This document shows, piece after piece, positions 7,863 through 16,538 of a DNA stretch of 34,214 bases. Position 1 is the stretch's first letter, and each line of letters begins with the position of its first letter. The DNA is from Bacteroidales bacterium (GTDB lineage: Bacteria; Bacteroidota; Bacteroidia; Bacteroidales; FEN-979): positions 1 through 34,214 of the forward strand of contig JALNWE010000028.1 in NCBI GenBank assembly GCA_023231065.1, written 5' to 3'. A program made the position numbers and the translations under genes. Under the pieces are notes generated by a model, which saw nothing but the letters and a program-made list of their open reading frames with translations, did no database searches and was not told the origin of the DNA.

Positions 7863-8717
7863 TTAGAAATCCTCCACGTGGATGGTAACCTCCGCCTGTT
7901 CAAATTTATTTTTAATATCATCTTCAATCTGGTCACAAATCGCATGTGCCTCCCCTACCGTCAGCCTGGGATCCAGGTTGAGATGAAAATCAATATACCT
8001 GTAATTCCCTGCCTTACGGCTGCGAAGTTTGTGAAAGGTCATGTTGTCTTTACAATGTTGTTGTATGATCGCTGTGATCTGTTGAACTTCCGATGCCGGT
8101 AATGCCTGGTCGAGTAAAGGGGCATAAGCCCTTGAAAATAAATCAAAAGATTCTTTCAGGATCAGTAGTGCAACAAAAATGGCAATGATCGGGTCAATGA
8201 GATGAATTCCACTGATCCACATCAACGCAAGCCCTGTTGCAACACCTAACGAAGTATAAACATCCGTTTTAAGATGAAGGGCATCGGCTTCAAGCGCTAT
8301 GGATCCTGTTTCACGGGAAACCAGATATAGCCTCCTGGAAACAAAAATGTTAACAATTGCGGCTATGATCATGACAACCAAACCCACTCCGATCTGCTCA
8401 ATATCTTGTGGATGAACAATCTTTTTAACAGCTTCAAAAATGATCCAGAAAGCTGCAACAAAAATCAGCATCGCTTCAATTACACCTGATATGTTTTCAA
8501 ATTTTCCATGACCATACGGATGATTCTCATCAGCAGGGGTATCAGATATCCGTACCGAGAAAAAAGCAACAACGGATGCAAGCAAGTCCATAAGCGAATG
8601 GATGGCTTCTGAAAGGATACTGACCGACCCGGAAAGAAAACCTGCAATAACCTTCAAGATAATCAGGGTGGTATTTGAACACACAGATAACCTTGCAACA
8701 TTTACCTTTTTGTTCAT
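7863..8717 (-). CDS. Cation diffusion facilitator family transporter
   Basis: This is an inner-membrane divalent metal/proton antiporter of the CDF family, 284 residues. It has about six membrane segments and a C-terminal cytoplasmic ferredoxin-like domain (about 205-284). The intramembrane metal site is visible as H40-xxx-D44 ('EAIHSLMD') in the second segment and H148-xxx-D152 ('ALHLKTD') in the fifth. The family loop motif is 'HPYGHGKFE' (66-74). A His/Asp-His/Asp site is typical of zinc-selective members, but the specificity is inferred. The gene starts 21 bases after the gltX stop on the same strand, so the two are likely co-transcribed; no promoter box is seen between them. It ends against the bidirectional terminator. 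Confidence 0.93.
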   Translation of the reverse strand: MNKKVNVARLSVCSNTTLIILKVIAGFLSGSVSILSEAIHSLMDLLASVVAFFSVRISDTPADENHPYGHGKFENISGVIEAMLIFVAAFWIIFEAVKKIVHPQDIEQIGVGLVVMIIAAIVNIFVSRRLYLVSRETGSIALEADALHLKTDVYTSLGVATGLALMWISGIHLIDPIIAIFVALLILKESFDLFSRAYAPLLDQALPASEVQQITAIIQQHCKDNMTFHKLRSRKAGNYRYIDFHLNLDPRLTVGEAHAICDQIEDDIKNKFEQAEVTIHVEDF

Positions 8718-8738
8718 ATTACTGAAAATTTAGAAAAT

Positions 8739-10268
8739 TTAACCTAATATGGATAAGCCGACTTCAATTCTCTGCAAAAACTCCTTTTTCCCCAAAACCT
8801 CGGCAATCTCCATCATACCAGGTCCCTGGTTGGATCCAACAATCAAAAGCCGTAAGGGGTTCATCAATTGCCCCATTTTAATATTATGAAGGGTTACAAA
8901 ATGAGAAGCAACTTCATGTAAAGTGTCTTTTGTAAAATCTTTCATTTCAGACACATCAGCAGCAAAATTCCGGATGATTTCCCCACTGGGCGACTGCCAG
9001 TTCTTCGCCCTCGATCGTTCATCATAAGCTTGAGGCGACTGAAAGAAAAACCATGAATTATCCCATAAGTCACCAATTAAATTTGCCCTGTCCTTGGTCA
9101 AACCTATAACCCTCAGCACATATTCATCAGAGGCAGTAATTAAGTGACGGGAAAGCTGAGACTTCAGGATTTCCATTAATTCGTCGTCTGTTTTGTGAGA
9201 AAGATATTGATGATTAAACCATTTGGCCTTTTCCGGGTCGAATTTTGAACCATGTTTACCAACCCTTTCTATCGAAAAAGCATCAATCAATTCATTCATC
9301 GAAAACAGTTCCTTTTCGGTTCCTGGATTCCAGCCCAATAAGGCCAGCATATTGATAAACGCTTCAGGAAGGTAACCATCTTCACGGTAACCATGTGAAA
9401 CTTCGCCCGAAACAGGATCAGTCCATTGAAGGGGAAATACCGGGAATCCCAACCGATCCCCATCACGCTTACTCAATTTTCCTTTTCCATCTGGTTTTAA
9501 GATCAATGGAAGATGTGCAAATTGAGGCATTGTTTTCTCCCAGTCAAAAAACCGGTATAAAAGTAAATGAAGCGGGGCAGAAGGAAGCCATTCTTCACCC
9601 CGGATTACATGGGTGATTTTCATCAGGTGGTCATCCACCACATTGGCCAAGTGATAAGTTGGTAACCCATCAGATTTAAAAAGAACTTTATCATCCAGAT
9701 TTGAAGTGTGTACACTAACTTTTCCCCTGATCAGGTCATTGAATACGATCACTTCATTTTCCGGGATCCGAATGCGGATCACATATGGATTTCCCGTTGA
9801 AATACGGTCGGCAACCTCCTGTTGTGACAGGGTGAGACTGTTTTTCATCTCCTGCCTTGTCTTATAATTGTATTGAAACTGCTCTGCGCCTGCAACCTGA
9901 TAACGGTTACGGATTTCTTCAAGCTCGCCTACCGAATCGAACGCGTAATAAGCATGTCCGGTTTCCAACAACCGACCAATTATTTCTTTATAAATCATGG
10001 AACGGTCCGATTGGCGATAGGGTGCAAAAGGACCGCCACTTACAACGCCTTCATCGAAATGAATTCCACACCACCCCAAGGATTCAATGATATACTCTTC
10101 GGCGCTTCTTACAAAACGCTGCTGATCGGTATCTTCAATCCGTAAAATAAACGTCCCGTGGTATTTACGGGCAAATAAGTAATTGTATAATGCTGTCCTG
10201 ACGCCTCCTAAATGAAGTGGTCCCGTAGGACTGGGGGCAAACCTCACACGAACTGTTTCCGAAATCAT
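8739..10268 (-). CDS. gltX: Glutamyl-tRNA synthetase
   Basis: GluRS is a class I synthetase that charges tRNA-Glu. The 509-residue protein starts 'VRFAPSPTGPLHLGGVRTALYNYLFA', where HLGG (19-22) is the HIGH motif. The KMSKS equivalent 'GKLSKRDGDRLGFP' is at about 263-270. An all-helical C-terminal anticodon-binding domain follows. It is distinct from the GlnRS 4 kb away. The ATG at 10268 is preceded by an exact minus-strand -7 box at 10289-10296. The cation-transporter gene follows after 21 bases. Confidence 0.97.
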   Translation of the reverse strand: MISETVRVRFAPSPTGPLHLGGVRTALYNYLFARKYHGTFILRIEDTDQQRFVRSAEEYIIESLGWCGIHFDEGVVSGGPFAPYRQSDRSMIYKEIIGRLLETGHAYYAFDSVGELEEIRNRYQVAGAEQFQYNYKTRQEMKNSLTLSQQEVADRISTGNPYVIRIRIPENEVIVFNDLIRGKVSVHTSNLDDKVLFKSDGLPTYHLANVVDDHLMKITHVIRGEEWLPSAPLHLLLYRFFDWEKTMPQFAHLPLILKPDGKGKLSKRDGDRLGFPVFPLQWTDPVSGEVSHGYREDGYLPEAFINMLALLGWNPGTEKELFSMNELIDAFSIERVGKHGSKFDPEKAKWFNHQYLSHKTDDELMEILKSQLSRHLITASDEYVLRVIGLTKDRANLIGDLWDNSWFFFQSPQAYDERSRAKNWQSPSGEIIRNFAADVSEMKDFTKDTLHEVASHFVTLHNIKMGQLMNPLRLLIVGSNQGPGMMEIAEVLGKKEFLQRIEVGLSILG

Positions 10269-10288
10269 AAACGCTCTTCTTTTAATGA

Positions 10289-10296
10289 CAAAAATA
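10289..10296 (-). promoter_or_regulatory. Candidate promoter for gltX
   Basis: On the minus strand this reads TATTTTTG, an exact TAnnTTTG box 20 bases before the gltX ATG. A CTTG element lies about 22 bases further upstream (around 10319-10322), close to the expected -33 spacing. Confidence 0.55.
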
Positions 10297-10338
10297 CACT
10301 ATTCTTGCTAGTTAGATGCAAGATGGCACGGATATTCG

Positions 10339-10346
10339 TACTTTTG
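10339..10346 (+). promoter_or_regulatory. Candidate promoter for the 10354 operon, predicting a near-leaderless mRNA
   Basis: TACTTTTG matches TAnnTTTG exactly but ends only 7 bases before the ATG at 10354, so transcription would begin at or within a base or two of the start codon. No good -33 element is visible. A one-mismatch alternative, TATTCTTG (10300-10307), would give an ordinary leader of about 40 bases. Confidence 0.4.
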
Positions 10347-10353
10347 TACCAGA

Positions 10354-13300
10354 ATGACAAACGACCAAATCCTTCTTCAAAAACTTGACCGGTTCATAAA
10401 AAAATATTACCGGAACAGACTTATTCGCGGAGCCCTTTTTCTATTTGCGCTATTGGGTTGTTTTTATCTGGCAATTATACTTCTGGAATTTCTGTTTCGT
10501 TTCAATCAAACCGTACGCGCGGTGTTTCTCTTTAGCTACCTGAGTTTAGCCCTTGGTGTTTTTATCCGTTTTATTGCCATTCCCCTGTTTCAACTCTTAA
10601 AAATAGGCAGGATAATAAGTTATGAACAAGCAGCTGAAATAATCGGAAAACACTTTTCTGAAATTCAGGACAAACTACTGAATACACTGCAACTTATTCA
10701 TCAGAAAAAAGTGGCCATTGAACCAACATCCCTCCTGGAAGCAAGCATAGATCAAAAGATCAGTGGATTAAAACTATTTCAGTTTACTGCAGCTATTGAT
10801 TTCCGGAAAAACCTGAAGTATTTAAAATATGTTATCATTCCACTGTTTTTCTTTCTCTTAATAGCTATATTATCCCCCGGGACTATATCTGAGCCTACCC
10901 AAAGAATTGTAAGATTTAACCAGGCCTTTGAACCGAAGTTACCCTTCAGGATTGAAATCCTTAATAAAAAACTGACTGCGATGCAGCAGGAAAATTTTGA
11001 ATTGAAGATAAAAATTACAGGAGAAGAAATTCCCTCGGAATTTTTCATTCAGTCTGGGGACGTGACCTTTAAAATGCAAAGAAATAAAGAATTTATTTTT
11101 ACTTACATATTCCGGTCGGTTCAATCCGATATAACGTTTAAATTATCAGCTGGTACTTTTCTATCAGACAAGTTTACATTAAAAGTTTTTCCCAAACCCA
11201 TTATTCTTAATTTCAATGTTAAAATTGACTATCCGGCCTATATCCATAAACCAGCAGAAACCGTTGAAAACACAGGAGACTTAATGGTTCCGGAAGGCTC
11301 AATACTGACCTGGAATATTTTCACAAAAGATGTCGATAACATACAATTTAAAGTTAACACTGTCGCCACAAATTTAAAAAAGCTGGAAAACAATAGTTTT
11401 ACTTATTCTAAAAAAGTATTAACGACAACCTCCTATTCTATTTTTCCATGGAATAAATACTGCTTAAACAATGACTCGTTATCTTTCAAAATAACCGTTA
11501 TAAATGATGGCTTTCCATCCATTGTGGTCACAGAAGCAACAGACCCGGCATTAAATACATCACTATTTTTTAAAGGTACCGTTAAGGATGATTATGGTTT
11601 TACAAAGCTGACATTCAATTATACAGTAGCCAGCGGATCGGATACAGCAAAAAGCATTTTTAAAGAGGTGAATATTCCCCTTGCAGATAACCTGACCAAC
11701 CAGAATTTTTATTACAACGCCGATCTTACCAGTTTTGTTGAAACAACAGGGGAAACAATCAATTACTATTTTGAAATTTGGGATAACGATGGAGTCAATG
11801 GCCCTAAATCTACCAGGACCGAGATAAAGAAAATAACAACTCCGACACTGAAAGAAATTGAAAAAAACACGAATAAAAATGTACAGAATATAGAAAAAGA
11901 CATGGAATCTGGTTTAAAGGAATCAGGGAACATGAAAAATACGATAAACGACCTGAACAGAAGAATGACCGAGAAACCCACCATGTCGTGGCAGGAAAAA
12001 AAGAAGGTCGAAGGGCTTCTGAAGTCCCAGGAAAGAATATTGGAGAATATTGATGATATTAAGAACCGCAACCTTGAAAATATTCAGAATGAAGAAAAGT
12101 TCATGAATACCAGTGAACGGATAGTTGAAAAACAAAGGCAATTGAATAGCTTAATGGAACAGCTCCTTACAGAGGAGATGAAGAAACTGATGGAAGAGAT
12201 GAAAAATCTTCTGGAACAAGTCGATAAAAACAAATTGGCTGATCTGATGGAAAAAATTAAATTATCCAATGAAGACCTTGAAAATCAGCTTGACAGGAAT
12301 CTTGAACTTTTCAAACAGATAGAATTTGAACGGAATTTGGAAAATCTTGTTAATGATTTAAAAAAGAACGCCATCGAACAAGATAGATTGGCGGAAAGGG
12401 CCGAAAAGGATAAAGGAAAAGATCAACAAATTGTAAAAGACCAGAAAACAGTAAAAAGCACTTCCGATTCAATAAGTCAAAACCTTAAAGATCTTCAAAA
12501 AGAGAATCAAGGCCTGGAAAGCAAACCGGATCTTTCTAATGCTGAAAAGAAGCAAGATTCAATAACAAAAGATTTGAATGAAATAGAAAAGCAGGTTAAT
12601 GGGAAAGAAATGAATAAAGCTTCTGAAAACATGAAAGAAGCAGCTAAAAAAATGGAAGAATTAGCATCGGAACTTGAAAACTCTTTAGCCGAAAATGAAG
12701 ATGAGCAGATGGAAGAAGACGCTCAGAACATAAGACAGATTTTAGAGAATTTGATAAGACTTTCTTTTGAACAGGAGGACTTAATATTAAAAACACGAAT
12801 TACAGCACGAAATGACCCAAAATATATTACTCTTGTTGAAAATCAAAAGGAAATGGGAGATAAGATTTCAATTATTGAAGATTCCCTAAATGCAATTGCG
12901 CGTCGCCAGATAATGTTACAACCAATAATATCTAGAGAAACCTCCTCGATAGAGAAAAATATCCAGGCCTGTTTATCTTCAATGAACAACCGTCAAACTT
13001 CATCTGCTTTATCGCAACAGCAATTAACTATGACCGCCATGAATAATTTGGCGCTTTTACTGAATGAATCTCTTGAAAAAATGAACCAGCAAATGAGCAT
13101 GAGCATGATGGGGAAAGGGAAGAAAAGCTCTTGTCAGAAAACATCCAATCCAAAAGGAAAAGGATCCATGAAGAACATGAAAAGCATGCAACAAAAGCTA
13201 GGGGAACAATTAGAGAAAATCAAGGATGGAATAGAAAAGATGAAAAATTCGGGGAAAGGAAATAAAAACGGAAATTCTGAACTCAACAAACAAATAGCGA

Positions 13301-13707
13301 AATTAGCAGCTCAGCAGGAAGCAATAAGAAATGAAATGCAAAAATATAAAGATGAGCTTTCTGAACAAGGAATAAAAGATGGGGGCTCTTTGAAAGAGAC
13401 AATAAAAACAATGGAACAGAATGAAACAGATATTATCAATAAAAGAATCACTCAAGAAACGATGAATCGGCAGCAATCCATCCTTACCAGGATGCTGGAA
13501 TCTGAAAAAGCCGAACAAGAAAGGGAAAAAGAAGAAAAAAGAGAATCTACTGAAGCAAAAAATCAAAAATATAGTAACCCTTTTTTCGATTTTAAGTATA
13601 AAAGTAAAGAAAGGTCTGATCAGGAGACGTTACAATTAGTGACACCTTCACTGAGCAATTTTTACAGGGCCAAAGTAAACACATATATCTTAAAAATCGA
13701 AAAATAA
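10354..13707 (+). CDS. DUF4175-like membrane protein with long coiled coil
   Basis: The function is unknown. The 1117-residue protein has two membrane segments near the N-terminus (about 24-48 and 55-79) and a third at about 155-172. An extracytoplasmic beta-rich region (about 185-485) follows, then a long, highly charged helical region (about 490-850) with heptad-like runs such as 'MKKLMEEMKNLLEQVDKNKLADLMEK'. The tail is Met/Lys/Asn/Gln-rich and low in complexity, including 'MNQQMSMSMMGKGKK' at about 910. This resembles the large DUF4175-type proteins of Bacteroidota that are often encoded upstream of ybeY and mnmG; the family name is from memory of that architecture and is moderate in certainty. 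The stop is one base before the next gene, so the two are translationally linked. The gene is noticeably AT- and Lys-rich compared with gltX. Confidence 0.75.
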   Translation: MTNDQILLQKLDRFIKKYYRNRLIRGALFLFALLGCFYLAIILLEFLFRFNQTVRAVFLFSYLSLALGVFIRFIAIPLFQLLKIGRIISYEQAAEIIGKHFSEIQDKLLNTLQLIHQKKVAIEPTSLLEASIDQKISGLKLFQFTAAIDFRKNLKYLKYVIIPLFFFLLIAILSPGTISEPTQRIVRFNQAFEPKLPFRIEILNKKLTAMQQENFELKIKITGEEIPSEFFIQSGDVTFKMQRNKEFIFTYIFRSVQSDITFKLSAGTFLSDKFTLKVFPKPIILNFNVKIDYPAYIHKPAETVENTGDLMVPEGSILTWNIFTKDVDNIQFKVNTVATNLKKLENNSFTYSKKVLTTTSYSIFPWNKYCLNNDSLSFKITVINDGFPSIVVTEATDPALNTSLFFKGTVKDDYGFTKLTFNYTVASGSDTAKSIFKEVNIPLADNLTNQNFYYNADLTSFVETTGETINYYFEIWDNDGVNGPKSTRTEIKKITTPTLKEIEKNTNKNVQNIEKDMESGLKESGNMKNTINDLNRRMTEKPTMSWQEKKKVEGLLKSQERILENIDDIKNRNLENIQNEEKFMNTSERIVEKQRQLNSLMEQLLTEEMKKLMEEMKNLLEQVDKNKLADLMEKIKLSNEDLENQLDRNLELFKQIEFERNLENLVNDLKKNAIEQDRLAERAEKDKGKDQQIVKDQKTVKSTSDSISQNLKDLQKENQGLESKPDLSNAEKKQDSITKDLNEIEKQVNGKEMNKASENMKEAAKKMEELASELENSLAENEDEQMEEDAQNIRQILENLIRLSFEQEDLILKTRITARNDPKYITLVENQKEMGDKISIIEDSLNAIARRQIMLQPIISRETSSIEKNIQACLSSMNNRQTSSALSQQQLTMTAMNNLALLLNESLEKMNQQMSMSMMGKGKKSSCQKTSNPKGKGSMKNMKSMQQKLGEQLEKIKDGIEKMKNSGKGNKNGNSELNKQIAKLAAQQEAIRNEMQKYKDELSEQGIKDGGSLKETIKTMEQNETDIINKRITQETMNRQQSILTRMLESEKAEQEREKEEKRESTEAKNQKYSNPFFDFKYKSKERSDQETLQLVTPSLSNFYRAKVNTYILKIEK

Positions 13708-13708
13708 T

Positions 13709-14200
13709 ATGAAACAGGATTACAGAGAGCTGATCGTTGATGGGAAAGTCGAAATTCCAAGGCTGGAACGCTTCGTGGAAGAAATATGTGATTATTATAA
13801 TATAAATAACGAGTATTTCGGGAATATTTTATTAGCCACAACAGAAGCTGCAGAAATACTATTTTCGTTAAACGAAATGGATACTGGTAATAAAATTCTG
13901 GTTTCATTTGACCGTAATCAACGGGGATTAATTTTTAAGATTAAAATAGAAAACAATGAAACTCACGATGATGAAGTTGAAGACGATTTGGATAAAGAAA
14001 TAAGGAAACATAAATTATCAAAGGAAATATTTATTATAAAAGCATTAACAGATGAAATAACGATTTCTGTAAATGGAAAAAGCATCATTCTGATTTTTTA
14101 TGTAACAAGTATGAATTATGAAAAATCATTACAAAGAATAAATAAGTTAAAAGAATATTGGTCGAAAAAAGTAACATTGACGTTAAAAAAAGATGAATAA
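13709..14200 (+). CDS. GHKL-fold (RsbW-like) protein with lost ATP-binding motifs
   Basis: This 163-residue protein aligns by eye with the small RsbW-like histidine-kinase-type ATPases commonly encoded before ybeY in Bacteroidota. The N-terminal 'RFVEEICDYYNINNEYFGNILLATTEA' and the C-terminal 'IFIIKALTDEI' fit that family. The nucleotide-binding signatures between them are missing. The N-box, where N-N-A-I-x-H-G-N is expected, reads 'AEILFSLNE' (48-56). The G1 region reads 'ENNETHDDEVEDDL' (81-94) with no glycines. The G2 region reads 'HKLSKEIF' (101-108) instead of G-R-G-I-F. An acidic stretch replaces the ATP lid. It therefore probably does not bind ATP and may act as a protein-binding module. 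It is coupled to its neighbours by a 1-base gap upstream and an 8-base overlap with ybeY downstream. Confidence 0.72.
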   Translation: MKQDYRELIVDGKVEIPRLERFVEEICDYYNINNEYFGNILLATTEAAEILFSLNEMDTGNKILVSFDRNQRGLIFKIKIENNETHDDEVEDDLDKEIRKHKLSKEIFIIKALTDEITISVNGKSIILIFYVTSMNYEKSLQRINKLKEYWSKKVTLTLKKDE

Positions 14201-14621
14201 CCAGATATTTTTTTTTAATGAAGAAATCAATTTCGTTCCCCGAAAGAAAAAGCTGATTCGTTTATGGCTTTTAAATGCAATAAAACATGAAGGAAAACAT
14301 GCAGGGGACCTGAATTTTATTTTTTGCAATGATGATTATCTTTACAAACTTAACAATAAATATCTGAAACACAGAACACTAACAGATATTATAACATTTC
14401 CTCATGAAGACAACGTAGATAGGATATCGGGGGACATTTTCATAAGTATTGAGCGAGTCAGAGAAAACGCGAAGAAATTTCATCAGTTAACTGAAAAAGA
14501 GCTGAAGCGTGTTATGATACACGGCGTTTTACATTTAATTGGTTTTAAGGACAGTACACCAGATGAAAAACTTCTAATGAGAAAAAAGGAGGATTTCTAT
14601 CTTTCAATAGATATAAGGTAA
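14193..14621 (+). CDS. ybeY: Endoribonuclease YbeY (16S rRNA maturation)
   Basis: YbeY is a metal-dependent endoribonuclease needed for 16S rRNA 3' maturation and ribosome quality control. The 142-residue protein has the family segment 'TDIITFPHED' (64-73) and the metal-site segment 'VMIHGVLHLIGFKDSTPDEK'. Two metal ligands are visible, H110 and H114. The third position, His in the canonical HGxLHLxGxDH motif, is Asp here (D120). I recall similar substitutions in other Bacteroidota YbeY proteins, so this may be a lineage trait, not a defect. The start overlaps the preceding gene by 8 bases. The stop is followed by a 48-base gap containing a parS site before mnmG. Confidence 0.93.
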   Translation: MNNQIFFFNEEINFVPRKKKLIRLWLLNAIKHEGKHAGDLNFIFCNDDYLYKLNNKYLKHRTLTDIITFPHEDNVDRISGDIFISIERVRENAKKFHQLTEKELKRVMIHGVLHLIGFKDSTPDEKLLMRKKEDFYLSIDIR

Positions 14622-14642
14622 ACTGTTTCATTTTCGATTTTT

Positions 14643-14658
14643 TGTTTCACGTGGAACA
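14643..14658 (-). other. parS centromere site upstream of mnmG
   Basis: The plus strand reads TGTTTCACGTGGAACA. Its reverse complement, TGTTCCACGTGAAACA, matches the bacterial parS consensus TGTTNCACGTGAAACA at every fixed position. ParB binds such sites to start chromosome partition complexes. The site lies in the 48-base gap between ybeY and mnmG, and an exact inverted copy follows mnmG at 16539-16554. Confidence 0.9.
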
Positions 14659-14669
14659 TCAGTGAATTT

Positions 14670-16538
14670 ATGAAAAGATACGATGTTATAGTTGTAGGAG
14701 GTGGGCATGCAGGGTGTGAAGCAGCTGCTGCCGCCGCAACCTTAGGATCGAGCGTGTTGTTGATTACAATGAACCTGATGAATCTGGCCCAGATGTCATG
14801 TAACCCTTCTATTGGAGGAATAGCGAAAGGTCAGATTGTCCGTGAAATTGATGCCTTAGGAGGTTATACCGGAATTATCGCAGATAAAACAATGATTCAA
14901 TTCAGGATGTTAAACCTTTCTAAAGGGCCGGCAATGTGGAGCCCGCGATCTCAAAATGACAGAGTCCTGTTTTCTTTGGAATGGCGAAAAACACTTGAAG
15001 GCATTAAAAATTTGGATTTCTGGCAGGATACTGTAAATGGAATCTTGGTAAAGAAGAAAAGAGTTGTAGGAATAAAAACTGGAATGGGAATGAAATTCAG
15101 TTGTAAGAGTGTTATTCTTGCAAATGGTACTTTTTTAAACGGTATAATTCATATTGGAGAAAAAAGCTTTCAGGGGGGTAGGCTGGGAGAGAGGTCTGAG
15201 AATTTGTTAACGGGCGATTTAATTAGCCATGGGTTCACAGTAAATAGGATGAAGACCGGAACGCCTGTAAGGGTGGACGGAAGGACCCTGGATTTTAACA
15301 AAATGGAGGAACAAAAAGGAGATAAATTCCCTGGAAAATTTTCTTTTACAAAAACTCCTGTTTTAAAAAATCAAAGAAGCTGCTTTCTTACATACACTAA
15401 TAAAAACGTTCATGACATTTTACGTACAGGGTTTGATAAATCGCCCATGTTCAATGGAAGGATAAAAGGCAGGGGACCGAGATACTGTCCATCAATTGAA
15501 GATAAAATAGACCGGTTTTCAACAAAGGAACGTCACCAGTTGTTTATTGAACCGGAAGGCTGGAACACAATAGAATATTATGTGAATGGTTTTTCTTCTT
15601 CCTTACCGGAAGAAATACAATTTAAAGCGCTTAGAAAAGTAAGAGGTTTTGAAAAAGCAAAATTTTTCAGGCCTGGATACGCTATAGAGTATGATTATTT
15701 TCCGCCTTTTCAATTGAAATCTTCTTTAGAAACCAAAGTCATTGATAATTTGTTTCTAGCAGGTCAGATAAACGGAACAACAGGATATGAAGAAGCTGCT
15801 GCACAGGGAATTATGGCTGGGATTAATGCCCATCAAAAAATTGCCGATCAGCCAGCCTTCATCCTAAAAAGATCTGATGCTTACATCGGTGTTTTAATTG
15901 ACGATCTTGTCACTAAAGGAACTGAAGAACCATACAGGATGTTCACTTCAAGGGCTGAATACCGGATATTATTAAGGCAGGACAATGCTGATTTCAGGCT
16001 TACTAAAAAATCATTTGAACTGGGATTGGCAGAAAAATCAAGAATGAATGCTATTCAAAAAAAGAGTAAAAAAATAGAAGAGTTACTGAGATTTTTAAAC
16101 TCAAAAAATATTAATCCTGAAGAAATCAACGAACTCCTGGATAAAAAAAACACCCATAGAATAAATCAAAAACAAAAAGCTTCATCTATTTTATTAAGAC
16201 CTCAAATTTCGTTACATGATATGATTGAAAACCTGCCCGAAGTGAAACTAATAGCCGAAAAAATGCACTGGTTGAATGACGAAATTGTAGATGAAGTGGA
16301 GGTTCAAATCAAGTATGATAATTATATTAAGAAAGAACAAGAGTTGGTAGCAAAGATGAAAACGCTTGAGGACATTTCTCTGAAAGAAGATTTGAATTAT
16401 ATGAAAATCAACTCATTATCTTCAGAGGCAAGAGAAAAACTGGAAAAAATTAAACCCAGGACACTGGGTCAGGCCGCCAGAATCAGCGGGGTTTCCCCTG
16501 CTGATATTTCGGTTTTACTTGTACTCCTTGGACGATGA
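14670..16538 (+). CDS. mnmG: tRNA uridine-5-carboxymethylaminomethyl synthesis enzyme MnmG
   Basis: MnmG (GidA) is the FAD-dependent partner of MnmE. It installs the carboxymethylaminomethyl group on wobble U34 of certain tRNAs. The 622-residue length is standard. The N-terminal dinucleotide-binding motif 'VVGGGHAGCEAA' (about 7-18) binds FAD. Other family landmarks are 'MSCNPSIGGIAKGQIVREIDALGG', 'GRGPRYCPSIEDK' (with the second conserved cysteine), 'GQINGTTGYEEAAAQG' and 'RAEYRILLRQDNADFRLT'. The C-terminal helical domain binds MnmE and tRNA. parS sites lie 11 bases before the start codon and immediately after the stop codon, so the gene is exactly bracketed by partition sites. In many bacteria mnmG is near the replication origin. 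Confidence 0.98.
   Translation: MKRYDVIVVGGGHAGCEAAAAAATLGSSVLLITMNLMNLAQMSCNPSIGGIAKGQIVREIDALGGYTGIIADKTMIQFRMLNLSKGPAMWSPRSQNDRVLFSLEWRKTLEGIKNLDFWQDTVNGILVKKKRVVGIKTGMGMKFSCKSVILANGTFLNGIIHIGEKSFQGGRLGERSENLLTGDLISHGFTVNRMKTGTPVRVDGRTLDFNKMEEQKGDKFPGKFSFTKTPVLKNQRSCFLTYTNKNVHDILRTGFDKSPMFNGRIKGRGPRYCPSIEDKIDRFSTKERHQLFIEPEGWNTIEYYVNGFSSSLPEEIQFKALRKVRGFEKAKFFRPGYAIEYDYFPPFQLKSSLETKVIDNLFLAGQINGTTGYEEAAAQGIMAGINAHQKIADQPAFILKRSDAYIGVLIDDLVTKGTEEPYRMFTSRAEYRILLRQDNADFRLTKKSFELGLAEKSRMNAIQKKSKKIEELLRFLNSKNINPEEINELLDKKNTHRINQKQKASSILLRPQISLHDMIENLPEVKLIAEKMHWLNDEIVDEVEVQIKYDNYIKKEQELVAKMKTLEDISLKEDLNYMKINSLSSEAREKLEKIKPRTLGQAARISGVSPADISVLLVLLGR

Noticed and set aside
7872..7881. TCCACGTGGA palindrome, parS-like core within the cation-transporter gene
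   Set aside because: It shares the CACGTG core, but the flanks lack the TGTT/AACA ends, and it lies in codons for the conserved 'HVEDF' C-terminus. Chance resemblance is likelier.
13081..13300. Repetitive Met/Lys/Gly-rich coding stretch as a DNA repeat element
   Set aside because: The repetition is at the amino-acid level (low-complexity tail of the coiled-coil protein). No DNA unit repeats regularly.
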